From assembly GCA_036927565.1 (NCBI GenBank), contig JAYESD010000002.1:224195882-224259881 (forward strand): a stretch of DNA of 64,000 nt, in the 5' to 3' direction. This DNA is from Tuctoria greenei. Taxonomy: Eukaryota > Streptophyta > Magnoliopsida > Poales > Poaceae. Positions 43,758-54,651 of this stretch are shown one piece after another. Each line of letters begins with the position of its first letter. The stretch's first letter is position 1. The notes below the pieces were generated by a model. That model did no database searches and had not been told where the DNA came from. It saw nothing but the letters and a program-made list of their open reading frames with translations. Both the position numbers and the translations under genes were made by a program.

Positions 43758-46700
43758 ATGGACCATCGAGCGTGGATGTATAACATGCCAAGACCCGATC
43801 CTATGTACATTCATAACATTGCAAATTTTATTGAAGCATCCAAGAGACATGCAAAGTTGCAAAAGATATATGACATATTATGTCCATGTATCGATTGCAA
43901 AAATAAGATTGTTTGGATAGATACTATAGTAATGCAATGTCATTTGGTGAAACTAAGTTTCAAAAACAACTACACAATATGGAAAGAGCATGGTGAGTTG
44001 GATACACATGAAGTGGATAAAGATAATGAGAGAGGTTCAGGTGACGATAATGTTCATATCGATGATGGTAGTGACAATCAAGATGGTGATGATGACGATG
44101 AGTTCGATTGTAAGGAGATGTTGCGTCACATTGAACCATATGTATTGACTTCTATGGGAGCAAGTAAAGGTTTATGTAAAAAGGAGACATTACAAAATGC
44201 GACGACAGAGCTTTTATATGGTGAATCAAACAGTTGTGATAAAGAGTTTTCTACATTGCATGCAGTCCTAGAACTACTAAAGTTGAAAACCACACACGAA
44301 TGGTCTGATTGTAGTTTCTCTGATGTTTTGAATCTTTTGGCAGAAATTCTTCTAAATCCAAATAAACTGCCCAGAAGCACTTATAAAGCGAAGAAACTTC
44401 TTTGCCCGATAGAACTAGGTGTGGCAAACATACACGCTTGTGTGAACAATTATATTCTGTATCGCAAAGAGCATGAGCTCGCAACTAGATGCCCCATCTG
44501 TGGTGTTAGTAGATACAAGGACTACAATCACCAGTATGTTCCCAACATGAAAAAGTCTCAAAAGAATAAGAAGTTTATTATTGTCCTTGAAGGTGAAGAT
44601 GACGATACTTCTGACAATGCAGACGGGAAGCATAAGAGAAAAATTTATGCCTTGGTGATGTGGTACTTTTCAGTAATTGATCGCTTGAAGTATTTGTTCT
44701 CAAATGCTAGGGAGGCTGAAATTATGCGTTGCCATTCCGAGCAGCGCACGAAGAATGAAAAACATATTCGACACCTGGTGATGCAACACAGTGGAAAAAT
44801 TTGATATTCAGTGTCCAGAATTTGCAAAGGATATCAGAAATGTAAGGTCTGCCTTGGCTACAGGCAGAATGAATCCGTTTGGTGAAAAAAGGACCATACA
44901 CAACACATGGCCCGTGGTCTTAACAATGTACAACCTACCGCGTGGTTGTGTCACGAAAAGAAATATATCTTGTTATCTGTTCTTATATAAGGTACGAAAC
45001 AACCCGGCATCGAAATTGATGTGTTTATGGAACCTTTAATGCAAGATATAGTGAAATTGTGGAATGAAGGGGTATGTGCATGGGATGAGTACAATCGGGA
45101 GTATTTGACGCTAAGAGCAATGATATTCGTTATCGTGCATGATTATCCCGGACTGTTTATATTATCAGGACAAATGAAAGGGAAGAAAGATTGTGTAAGA
45201 TGTATGGATAGAACTGGATTTCTATACCTCATTTCATCCAGAAAGACGGCGTACATGAGACACCGGTGGTTCTTGACAGATACACACAAGTATAGGAAGA
45301 TGAAAGAACAATTTGATAACAAAATTGAAACAGATAATGCACCAAAACCTTACAGTGGAAAACTCATGTTTGAAATGGTCAAAAACATTTATATTGCTTT
45401 CGGTAAGGGCAAAAAATGTAATGGAACAAAGAGAAAGAAAAGTACATCTTCAGGTGATACAACTAACATGGCTTTCAAGAAATAATTAATTTTTTCAAGT
45501 ATCTTCCGTATTGGAAGAATCTAGAATTTTTCCGTAGTATTGATTTGATGCACGTTACAAAGAATGTATTTGACAGCATCATTGGGACCTTGCCGGACAT
45601 GCCGAGGAAAACAAAGGACGGATTAAATTCACGTATGGACCTAGTAAATCTTGATATGAGACCAGAGCTTCACCCAGTAGAAAAGGCGAACGGGAAGCAT
45701 TACCTTCCCCCAGCCAGCTACAACTTGACACTAGAAGAGAAAAAAGCAATTTGCGAATGCTTGCGTGGGATCAAAGTGCCCACGAGTTTCTCATCCAATA
45801 TCCGCAAACTAGTCTTGACGAAAGACTTGTCTTTATTCGGATATAATTCCCATGACTGTCACATGATGATGATAGTGTTCCTTTTCATTGCAATAAGAGT
45901 CATAAACTTGAGCATATAAAAGTTGTCATCACACGTTTGTGTTACTTCTTCAATGCAGTATCGCAAAGGTGATAGCACGTGAAGATTTAGACTATTTGAA
46001 AACGTACATCATCGAGACTATGTGCAAGCTTGAGATGTGTTTCCCACCATCCTTTTTTGATATGCATGTACACCTAATCATGCATCTTGTTGATCAGATA
46101 AAAGCATCGGGGGCACTATATTTACATCATATGTTTCTGTTGGAGAGATATTTAGGAGTATCAAAAGGTTATGTGCGGAACCGTGCTCACCCAGAGGGTT
46201 CAATTACGGAAGGATACACCACTGAAGAAGTGATTGAGGGTTGCATTGATTACATCAAAGATGGAAAACCGATAGGTGTGCCTATACCAGTACATGAGGG
46301 TAAACTACGTGGGAGAGCCATAGTGGGTAAGAAAACTTTTATCATTCAAGATTACAAGAATGTACATCGTGCACATTTTGGTGTACTACAACAGCTCTCA
46401 ATAGCTGAGTCGTACATCGAGGAACACCAAATTGAGCTTCGCGGAAAAAACCAAGACCGCACAGAGGACTGAATCATGAAAGAGCACAGAAGATGTTTCA
46501 CTGAATGTTTAATGGACAAAAATATACCATACGGAAACTCTATAGAAGAGTCAACAATGAAGAAGTTAGCTTCTGGCCCATCTACTTTGGTGACATCATG
46601 GCAAGCATATGACATCAATGGTTACACATTTTACACTAAAGAAAAATACGGTAAGAGTGTTGCACAAAATAGAGGTGTTCATATAGAGGCTTATGATTCA

Positions 46701-46955
46701 CAAGGGCAGAAGACCACATACTTCGGGTTCATAGAGGAAATATGGGAACTCGATTAGGATGAAGAATGGTAATGCCCGTATTTAAGTGCAAGTGGGTCAA
46801 ACATCCTCATGGTGTGAAATTGACAACTATGGGCTAACATTGGTAGACTTGAACAAAGTGGGTTATAAAGATGACCCGTGGGTTCTCGTCGATCGTGTTG
46901 ACAAGTTTTTTATGTACAAGATCCAAAAACTGAGAAGATGCACGTAGTTGTTTAA
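43758..46955 (+). pseudogene. TNP2-like CACTA transposase
   Basis: From ATG 43758 the protein begins MDHRAWMYNMPRPDPMYIHN and has CPCIDCKNK, the transposase-associated zinc-binding N-terminus. A frameshift leads to 44791-45039 (PEFAKDIRNVRSALATGRMN, HNTWPVVLTMYNLPRG) and 45021-45485, then LPYWKNLEFFRSIDLMHVTK near 45500-45560, the TNP2 core. The DUF4218-like part (45939-46472) has CKLEMCFPPSFFDMHVHLIM and RNRAHPEGSITEGYTTEEV, and a DUF4216-like tail (46760-46955) has DPWVLVDRVDKFF. Its job is to cut and join element ends. At least four breaks make it inactive. Confidence 0.85.
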
Positions 46956-47199
46956 AAATGAGGAAATCCATATAAAGATAAAAGAAAAACAAAGAAAAGG
47001 ATAACTACCAATTTAACCTATTGGCTAGGTCTCACCATCGTCTGATGAGATGGACATTCCTCCTTCTTCATTTCTTGACACATGGGCCCGGGGGGATGAG
47101 CTCAGACAGCTTGTCTTGCTTCTTCCGCCATACCTTCTTTGGCGGCTTGGTGGACTCGGGCCTTTGGGGAGGCCCGGGCTTCTCCGTCTTCTTGGGGTG

Positions 47200-48199
47200 T
47201 CAGCGTAGACGATAAGATGGGTTTTCCGCATAGATCAAATTCCTCATGAATGCAATGAGCGGGTCCACCTTTGGAGATGTGATTTTGACCTCTTGAATGT
47301 GTTTAACATTCGCCCCAATGCGGATCATTGAGCATTGCTCCAACTTGTGCGAAAGATAAACTTTTCCTCCTTGCCATTGATGTGGAAGTTGATTTCTCGA
47401 GCTCCCACGTCTATGCGAGCCTTCGCGGTGCTTAGGAACGGGCACCAAGAATGAGCAGCGTATCCTTGTCGACCTCCATGTCGAGCACCACGAAATCCAC
47501 AGGTATGAAGCAGTTCTGGATTATTACCGGGACATCTTCGATAATACCCGCCAGATAACAAACTAGGGAATCAACCAGTTGGAGTTGCATTGGTGTTGGA
47601 GTAAGTTCCGTAAAGTTCAGTTGGTCGAAAAACACCTTGGGCATCACACTCACACTTGCTCTAAGGTCACAAACGGCCTTGTCAAAGTGGTGTGCCCCAA
47701 TTGAGCATGAGATTGTAGGACATACAGGGTCCTTCTTCTTTTTCGAAAGCCTATTGAGGATGGCTGTGCTGCAGTCTTCTGTAAGCTTGACAACCTCAGT
47801 GGTGCGAAATGGCCGCTTGTTATTCAATATGTCCTTGAGATAGCGAGCATAAGTGGGTACTTGCAACACATCGATCAAGGGCACATTGATGTGGATTTTC
47901 TGGATGATCTCAACAAAGCAGATGAATTGCTCATACACTATTGGCTTTCTTTGCTTGTGAGGGAATGGAAATAAGTTGGTGTCCTCAAAGTGCTTGGCCA
48001 TTCTCTCACTAAGTGGTTCACTTATGCCAGTTGGGACATCCTCCTTCTCCTTTGTAGTTGTCCTCTTCTCTTCTGTGGGATACGGTGGGTCACGAGTGGT
48101 CTTGCCACCTCTCGTAGCCACCACACTCACTTTTTCCTTTGGAGGAACAACTGCAGCCAGTTGAGCAAATTGAATCTCCAACATCTTGTTGAAACTCAA
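47200..48199 (-). pseudogene. Athila-like protease region
   Basis: The 255-codon frame 48199-47432 has IHINVPLIDVLQVPTYARYL, LKDILNNKR and CDLRASVSVMPKVFFDQLNF. The catalytic segment in relatives is CDLGAS, so Gly is replaced by Arg here. The strand FIPVDFVVLDMEVDK follows. A shifted frame (47561-47325) completes the domain with FLSTAKARIDVGAREINFHI. It would process the polyprotein, but the Gly to Arg change beside the catalytic Asp and the frameshift suggest it is dead. Downstream, a Lys/Pro-rich linker (47231-47025) precedes the missing RT. Confidence 0.8.
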
Positions 48200-48472
48200 T
48201 TGATTCTTGAAGGATGAGGATAGTCCTTCAATCTTGGCATTAAAGTTTTATAGGGTCTTGTCATTGGCCGGCGGCTTCTTGGATAGAGCATCATTGATCT
48301 TCAGCTGGCTAATGGAAAGTTCTCTCAAGTTGGGTTGATTTCCATTGTTGCCATTGTTGTTGTACCCTCCTCGAAAGAATGGGCGTGGTTGGCCCCACCC
48401 TTGACCTCCTAGACGATAGCTGTTGTTGTTTCCATTGTTGGCTACATTTAAGGCATCCTCACAGGTTTCTGG

Positions 48473-48514
48473 GCAGTCATTGCCCAGATGGCCCGTGTTG
48501 CCACAAACTTTACA
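48473..48514 (-). other. CCHC zinc knuckle of the Athila-like gag
   Basis: The minus strand encodes CKVCGNTGHLGNDC, a perfect C-X2-C-X4-H-X4-C nucleic-acid-binding knuckle. It lies upstream of the protease frame, as expected for the gag C-terminus. Confidence 0.85.
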
Positions 48515-48832
48515 AGTGATGTGAGAGTCTAAGGCATAGGCATTGCCTCATATATCACTATTGCCTTGTCCATCAATCTTCTTCATTAGGAGGTCCAATT
48601 TGGCAGCGATCATGTCCACCTACTTTAAGGTGTGCATGCCTCGCTGGCGGGTATGGAGACGCTCATCGCTCCAACCCATGTTAGAAATTGTCGGTACCCT
48701 ACGTATCGGGTACCCCACGATATCGAAACAAGAGCAAGAAAGTTCTACCTGTCAGAGTCGAAGGCCCTTGCTGGTCCCACATGTCACGTTGCACTGAACC
48801 CGCTCTCCCCACATGGCTGGCTCCCGGGTTAA

Positions 48833-48949
48833 CACGTGTAAAATAAACCCGGAACAAAAATCCCAACCAAGGGAAGCTCCGGCGACTACACGTGTACAAC
48901 GGCCCCAGACCTAGCTTCCATCATATAGGAGCTCCGGTACTGACACGTG
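48833..48949 (+). promoter_or_regulatory. Tandem G-box units in the Tat2 U3
   Basis: CACGTG lies at 48833-48838, 48889-48894 and 48944-48949, each within ACACGTGT and each followed or preceded by GAAGCTCCGG-type sequence. A fourth, decayed unit (TATGTGTGG) follows near 48999. The regular 55-bp period shows tandem amplification of a G-box unit. Confidence 0.6.
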
Positions 48950-49286
48950 TACAGCAACCTCGGACCTACTCTCCCGCAAGGGAAAGCTCCGGATCTGATA
49001 TGTGTGGAGCCTCCGGACCTTCGTCACCAATGGAAATACAAGCTGATCATGACCATTACAGACATTCAAGGATGGTTAAGGCGGCAGTTACAAGGTCTAA
49101 TAATGTGTCATTAATAGCATATTAATGACACACGATCAGTGTACCGTTAGTAGTGGTAACACTACCATGAAGGCACGTTACCACACCATTAACTGTACTT
49201 AATACTCTTTAGACAATGTATTAGGTTAAGCACACCAGGGCCACATGTCGGGCCAGGCTAGCTTTGTAACGATCAGTCCTTAGAAC

Positions 49287-49293
49287 TATAAAA
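49287..49293 (+). promoter_or_regulatory. TATA box of Tat2 LTR
   Basis: TATAAAA in the context AACTATAAAAGGGCTG matches the TATA position of the Tat1 LTRs. Confidence 0.72.
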
Positions 49294-49540
49294 GGGCTGC
49301 ACTGCGCGAGTATAGCAGAGGCTGATCCAAGCTATCACAACCTGGCCTAAGCAAACTCATTCTCTTAATACAACCACTCAAACCCCGTGGAGTAAGGTGT
49401 TACGCTCAGGCGGCCCGAACCACGTAAATCTCTAAGGTCACCATCTTGATATTGATCTTGTGTCCCATAAACCACATAAGAACCTCCGCGGGCTGCTTTT
49501 CAGTGGGTCCGGGGGGGATGTTGTATTCCACACTTCGACA

Positions 49541-49560
49541 TTTGGCACGCCAGGTAGGGG
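49541..49560 (+). promoter_or_regulatory. Primer binding site region of Tat2
   Basis: TTTGGCACGCCAGGTAGGGG directly follows the LTR end, the counterpart of GTTGGCGCACCAGGTAGGGG in Tat1. Confidence 0.7.
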
Positions 49561-49587
49561 GCGCAGTGTTTGTTCCAAGATCACAAG

Positions 49588-51131
49588 ATGCTGAATTCAG
49601 TTGCTGGATCATCCAACGACAACCATGCTGAACACCCTGCTGGAGGCAACCCCTCCAATGTTCAGCAACCAGTAGGTGCCAACGCTCTGGCAGGCACTGC
49701 AGTACCATCTGTCCCGGAAAACAATGCCAATCAACGAGATGGGGCATCTGCATCGATCACTGCATTGTCAAACAACAATCCCGAGCACGCGCTCATTGCC
49801 GTGCGAGCTCTTCTGCAACATCCACCACCTCCAGGTGCACCCCAGGGTGCTATGGAATAGTGGAGAGCTGATGTCGACCATCTGGTAGCAGCAGCGGCTG
49901 CCGGCATCAGCAACCAAGGTCCTCCTCCTTTGGGGCGAGCACCTTCACAACGATGGACCATCTCTAGTAGGCTTAGTCCACAAGCCTCTCAACAATGGAG
50001 GCATGTCGCCTCCCAACAGGTGAATTCGTTGCCCCTCGGGGCATGACGCACCCATACCATCACCAGGATTCTGACCCATGACCTGCGGCTGGAACTGGAT
50101 CGCCGTTACCGGCAACAGGACGGTCGAGTCCACATCGAGCGTGCTCACGAAAGGCGAGAGGCTCGAGATAACCCTGCTCCTTAAGGAGTAGGAGGAGGTT
50201 GTTCTGCCCTGGCCATGCACTTACGTATGGTCAGGTGGCTACAAAAGTTCCGGCCTCACTTGCTGGAAAAATTCGACGGGACAGTCAACCCCGCCGAATT
50301 TCTACAAATCTACTCTACTGCCATACTGGCAGCTGGGGGTGATGAGGATGTAATGGCCAATTACTTCTCGGTGGACTTAACCGGGACTGCAAGGTCCTGG
50401 TTCATGAGTCTTCCACCCGACTCCATCAATAGTTGGGCGGAACAATGCCAGTAATTCACTGCCAACTTTGGGAGCTCCTACACCCGACCCGACACTGAAT
50501 TGGACCTATTTGCTGTGAAGCAAACATCAGAGGAATCGCTACAGTCCTTCATCCAGTGATTCTCTCAGGTACGAAATACCATTCCATTATCTCGAGCTCT
50601 TCTGTTATCGTTGCATTCAGACAGGGTGTTTGAGATAAGAAGATGCTAGAGAAGCTGGCTATTAAGGAAGTTACCAGCGTCACAGAACTCTTCAACCTAG
50701 CTGACAAATGCGCTAGAGCTGTGGAGGGCCGTGAAATGCACTCCAAACCAGCTCCAGTGGCCAACCAGAAGTCCTCCAAAACTAAAGCTGCTACCTCCGG
50801 TAGTGGCAAGAAGAAAAAGAAGCCCAACGACAAAAAGAATCCATCGGCCGGTGCTCCGGCTGCTACTGCTGTAGCTCCTGGAAGTCGGGGGCCACGCTCT
50901 GAGAAGCGACCTCGTCCTTCATCAGAGGACGGCAACAGTTCCAAAGCATGGTGTCCGATTTACAAGACAAATCGACAAAGCTTGGAAGAGTGCCGGGAGG
51001 TCCAAAACCTTGTTGAGCGCTACAACAAGCGCCGGGAAGAAGCTCCTTTCTGTCAAAGGGAAGGAAAACAAAAAGTCAATGAAGCTCCGACTGAAGAGGA
51101 GCTAGGTTTCCAGGACCCTAAAAAGTTTTGA
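49588..51131 (+). pseudogene. Tat2 gag, broken
   Basis: The frame starts at ATG 49588 (MLNSVAGSSNDNHAEHPAGG; an upstream ATG at 49570 is not conserved in Tat1) and stops at 49860. The core is in 50215-50454 (EKFDGTVNPAEFLQIYSTAI, DLTGTARSWFMSLPPDSINS), with a stop at 50452. The C-terminus (50643-51131) has the basic linker and CPIYKTNRQSLEEC, where both knuckle histidines seen in Tat1 are lost. It would form the particle, but it is split by three stops. Confidence 0.8.
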
Positions 51132-51976
51132 AAGCCGACTACAACACTGTCAATGATGATTCTGACGCCTCCGACAACGAACGTCGGAAAACCCTAAACA
51201 CCATCTATGGTGGTTCTTGGGACATCACTTCTCATCGCATCCTCAAGACAATGTGGCGGGACATGGCCATGGTAGCTCCTGCTGCTAAGGCAGAACCACA
51301 TCGAAAGTGGATGGGCACACCCATCATTTTCGATGCTTCGGACTATCCCCAAAACATGATCAGGGTAGGTCAACTCCCGTTGATGGTATCACCCACCATT
51401 AACAATATACAAATTCACCATGTGATGGTAGATGGAGGTTCCGAGCTTAACCTCATAAGCTTTGAAGCTTTTGTTAAGCTTCAGCTTCGGCCTTCGGACC
51501 TTCGCCCATCCCGACCTTTCTTCGGAGTAGGTCTGGGAACCATTACACCTCTTGGTTCTATTACACTCTCGGTGACCTTCAGGAACCGTGAGAACTACAT
51601 AACCGAGAAGTTAATCTTCGACGTTGCGCAGATCAGTCTGCCATTCAATGTCATATTGGGTTGGCTAGCTTTATACAAGTTTATGGCCGCTGTCCATTAT
51701 GGCTATTTGGTGTTGAAGATGCTAACACCTACAGGCGTTCTTTGGACCCGGGGAGATCGCACCGCAGGAGTCACTGTTCTGGAAGAACTCTATGCGCTTA
51801 CCACAGCGCAAGAGGAAGCATCCGGTAAAGATCCAGCTGTGAATCCTCCAAGCATTCGCCACAAGGCTCTACCTCCGCATCTCGTGTGCAACCAAGCGGC
51901 AATGCCGACGTTCCCGTCAAAGTCATCCAAATTGGTTCCAATGCTGCTCAGACTACCCGTATATCAGGGGCTCTAA
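51128..51976 (+). CDS. Tat2 aspartic protease
   Basis: This is a 282-codon open frame. It contains PTINNIQIHHVMVDGGSELN, with the catalytic DGGS intact, and ISLPFNVILGWLALYKFMAA, where the usual ILGRP is ILGWL. The tail TPTGVLWTRGDRTAGVTVLE is as in Tat1. It overlaps the stop of gag by four bases in another frame. It would cleave Gag-Pol. The altered flap-side motif makes activity doubtful. Confidence 0.78.
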   Translation: MKADYNTVNDDSDASDNERRKTLNTIYGGSWDITSHRILKTMWRDMAMVAPAAKAEPHRKWMGTPIIFDASDYPQNMIRVGQLPLMVSPTINNIQIHHVMVDGGSELNLISFEAFVKLQLRPSDLRPSRPFFGVGLGTITPLGSITLSVTFRNRENYITEKLIFDVAQISLPFNVILGWLALYKFMAAVHYGYLVLKMLTPTGVLWTRGDRTAGVTVLEELYALTTAQEEASGKDPAVNPPSIRHKALPPHLVCNQAAMPTFPSKSSKLVPMLLRLPVYQGL

Positions 51977-52800
51977 ACAACAAATAGGAACTCGCGCTCA
52001 TCACTTTCCTCCGGGCTAATGTAATTGTGATTGCCTGGCAACCATCAGAAATGCCTTGGATCCCTAGGGAGGTGATTGAGCACAATCTGAAGATTTACCA
52101 GACGCCCGACCTGTACACCAGAAGCCCCAGAAATAATCAATCGAGTGACAAAACTTCATCCGACAAAAAATCAAGAAGTTGCTCGAAGCTGGATTCATCC
52201 GGGAAGTCTTCCATCCAAAATGGCTTGCAACCCCAATTGTGTACCCAAGGCTGGTGGGAAGCTTCAGATGTGTATCGACTACACCACCTTAAATAAGGCA
52301 TGTCCAAAAGATCCATTTCCACTACCTAGAATAGATGAGATAGTGGATTCCACCTACGGGTGCGAACTACTGTGTTTCTTAGATGCATATTCTAGATATA
52401 ATCAAATCCAAAAGTCTAAGGAAGATGAAGAGCATACTGCCATCATAACAGTAGATGGATTGTATTGTTATACTTCCATCCATTCGGTCTTAAAATACTG
52501 CTTAAACATTTGTGCGAGCCATGTACAAAACATTTGGAGAGCTAATTAGAGACTTAGTGGAGGTGTATGTTGATGACATCGTTGTGATGATCAAAAACAA
52601 GGAGTAACTCCTTGACAACTTACAAGCCATCTTCGACAAGCTGCGCACTACGCGCACCAAGCTGAACCCGGACAAGTGTGTCTTCGGGGTTAGCTTCGGG
52701 AAGATTTTGGGTTCTTGGTGACTCATCGAGGAATCAAAGCAAATCTGGTGAAGATCAAGGCTATAGAAGAAATGTGGCCCCCGGCCCGCATTAAGATGTC
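51977..52800 (+). pseudogene. Tat2 reverse transcriptase, broken
   Basis: Readable parts are IPREVIEHNLKIY (52027 on), then in another frame CIDYTTLNKACPKDPFPLPR and GCELLCFLDAYSRYNQIQKS (52145-52549). The catalytic YVDD lies at 52566-52577, followed by a stop, then LNPDKCVFGVSFGKI in a further frame. The region just after YVDD is simple here, showing that the Tat1 duplication is specific to that copy. Confidence 0.8.
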
Positions 52801-53577
52801 CAAAAGTTGACTGGATGTCTAGCTGCGCTCAGTCGGTTTATCTCAAGACTGGCAGAATGGGCGCTACCCTTCTTCAAACTCTTGAGGTAGTCTGGGCCAT
52901 TTCATTGGTATGAAGAAGCAGAAAAGGCGTTTCAAGAGTTGAAGCAGCTCCTCACCAAACTACCAATTCTGGTAGCTCTGAAACCTGGTGAGCCTTTACT
53001 ACTTTACATTTTGGCAACTACAGAGGTTGTCAGTATGGTCTGTGTCGCGGAAAGACCGGAGCCACCCCCAATTCAGGAGTCAAGACCCCTCCGGGAGGGT
53101 CCAGAACTACCTGAAGGCGAGTCTGGGTATCAACCCCCACACATGGATCATCAAGGCAAGATGTTGGAGGATCAACCTCCTTCGAACGAAGAAGTAACTG
53201 CTACTGAACAAGAAGACCCAGACCCCTCCGGGAAGGTCCGGGTCACTACAGATGAAGCTCTGGGTTCCTTTGGTAAGGACCAAGAAATTCCAGAAGGAGG
53301 TCCGGACCCCTCTGGGAGGGTCTGGGTTGATGTGGAGGAAGCTCTGGACTCCTCCGGGAGGGTCCGGACAGTCCAGCACCCATTGTACTTCATCAGTGAA
53401 GTACTCCACAACGCCAAGACAAGATACATTGAGGTGCATAAACTGCTTTGCGTAGTTCTCATTGCCTCAAGAAAGCTTCGTCATTACTTCCAAGCCCACA
53501 AAATATCAGTGGTAACTTCTTTTCCACTACGTGCAATTTTGCATAACCCTAATTCTACTTGGAATATTGCAAAGTGA
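52801..53577 (+). pseudogene. Tat2 RNase H with repeat insertion
   Basis: The open frame 52939-53577 starts LLTKLPILVALKPGEPLLLY, then has about 110 residues of DPSGKVRV-type repeats, then PLYFISEVLHNAKTRYIEVH and SFPLRAILHNPNSTWNI. The insertion lies at exactly the same place as in Tat1. The CCCTCCGGGAGGGTCC palindrome recurs at about 53088, 53222, 53306 and 53348, with spacings of about 84 and 42 bp at the end. Confidence 0.82.
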
Positions 53578-53739
53578 GTAGCGGAGCTGGAAGAATTCGA
53601 TCTAGAATTCGTGTTAAGACAAGCAATTAAAAGTCAAGCCTTGGCTGACTTTGTGATGGAGTGGACTCCCTCTCCATCAAACCTTGGGGGCCATAGTGAG
53701 CAGAAACCAGAGCTCAAAGTTCCGGTATTCACTAAGCCT

Positions 53740-54651
53740 CACTAGACCCTCTACTTCGACGGCTCCGTGCAGAAGCAGGGGGCCAGAGCTGGAGTCCTTC
53801 TCCTAGCTCCGACCGGAGAGAAGGTCAAGTATATGGTACACCTTGACTTGAAGGCAATCAACAATATGGCAGAGTATGAAGCCCTCATCTATGGACTCAA
53901 GGTGGCACTATCTTATGGTGTCAAACAGCTGTTGGTGAAGGGAGATTCACAGCTCATCATCAAGCAAGTGAAAGGTGAATGCTCCTGTAACAATTCTCAA
54001 TTGGCTGCTTATCTCCTTGACGTGCAGAGGCTTCAGAAGGACTTCGAAGTCCTGAATCTCCATCATGTTCAACGCCTTCATAACTCCGAAGCTGATGAAC
54101 TCTCGACGAAAGCCTCAACTGGAGCTCCAGCTCCCGACAGAATCTTCGTTCGGGGGTTATCAAAACCAACAGCTCAACCTACCGAACTGAGCGAAGGGGG
54201 CGAGATCGGCACCTCGAAGCTGGCGGTCCCGATGGCCCTGTTACCATGGCATTCACCAAGAGTTGTAGGTGCTGTCGGAAGCTCCAAGCAACCCAGTATG
54301 CAAGACTCAGAAGCTCAAGTTAGCTCCGATGCATGGATCTCGGAGATCCGGAGCTACTTGAAAGACAATATCCTTCCTGAAGACAGTGTATCCGCTGACC
54401 GGATTGTCAGATTGGCTAAAAGATACACGTTGGTAGAAGGGGATCTTTACCAACGCGGTGCCAATGGCATCCTAATGCGGTGCATTGCAAGGGAAGAAGG
54501 CCACGATCTCCTCACGGAAATCCATGGAGGAGAGTGTGGGAACCACGCATCTTCTCGCACACTGGTCGGAAAATCCTTTCGGCATGGCTTTCACTGGCCT
54601 ACAACACTCCAGGATGCGGTTGAGCTAGTAAATAAATGTGAAGCATGTTAG
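53740..54651 (+). CDS. Tat2 archaeal-type RNase H and integrase zinc finger
   Basis: The open frame 53767-54651 (294 codons) holds GAGVLLLAPTGEKVKYMVHL, INNMAEYEALIYGLKVALSY and LLVKGDSQLIIKQVKGECSC of the extra RNase H, with the first acidic motif FDGS just before it (53756). After a Ser/Pro linker comes RCIAREEGHDLLTEIHGGEC and GNHASSRTLVGKSF, then KCEAC, the integrase zinc finger. In Tat1 this region is broken by a stop, so Tat2 keeps the longer open join. A stop at 54649 separates it from the core. Confidence 0.85.

Larger units (their letters stand above)
35736..46955. mobile_element. CACTA2: CACTA-superfamily transposon (CACTG terminus), right end missing
   Basis: The left terminus CACTGCTACAATAAGCC is followed by a tandem subterminal array. 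Inside, a leftward TNP1-like and Ulp1-like gene and a rightward TNP2-like transposase diverge from a central region. The rightmost coding remnant ends near 46955, where Athila-like sequence begins. No right terminus was found. It could be one element with divergent genes or two elements joined at their 5' ends. CACTG ends are known in the rice Rim2/Hipa group. Confidence 0.75.
46990..48688 (-). mobile_element. Athila-like Ty3/gypsy fragment (gag end and protease)
   Basis: On the minus strand it reads a CCHC knuckle, a gag-protease linker and the protease, then stops before RT. It abuts the CACTA2 remnant at the left and is interrupted at 48689 by Tat2. Its LTRs are not in the window. Confidence 0.75.
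48689..49540 (+). repeat. 5' LTR of Tat2
   Basis: It starts TGTCGGTACCC and ends CACTTCGACA, 852 bp. Three CACGTG boxes sit in 55-56-bp tandem units, a hairpin is at 49104-49132 and TATAAAA is at 49287-49293. It is clearly related to, but diverged from, the Tat1 LTRs. Confidence 0.88.
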
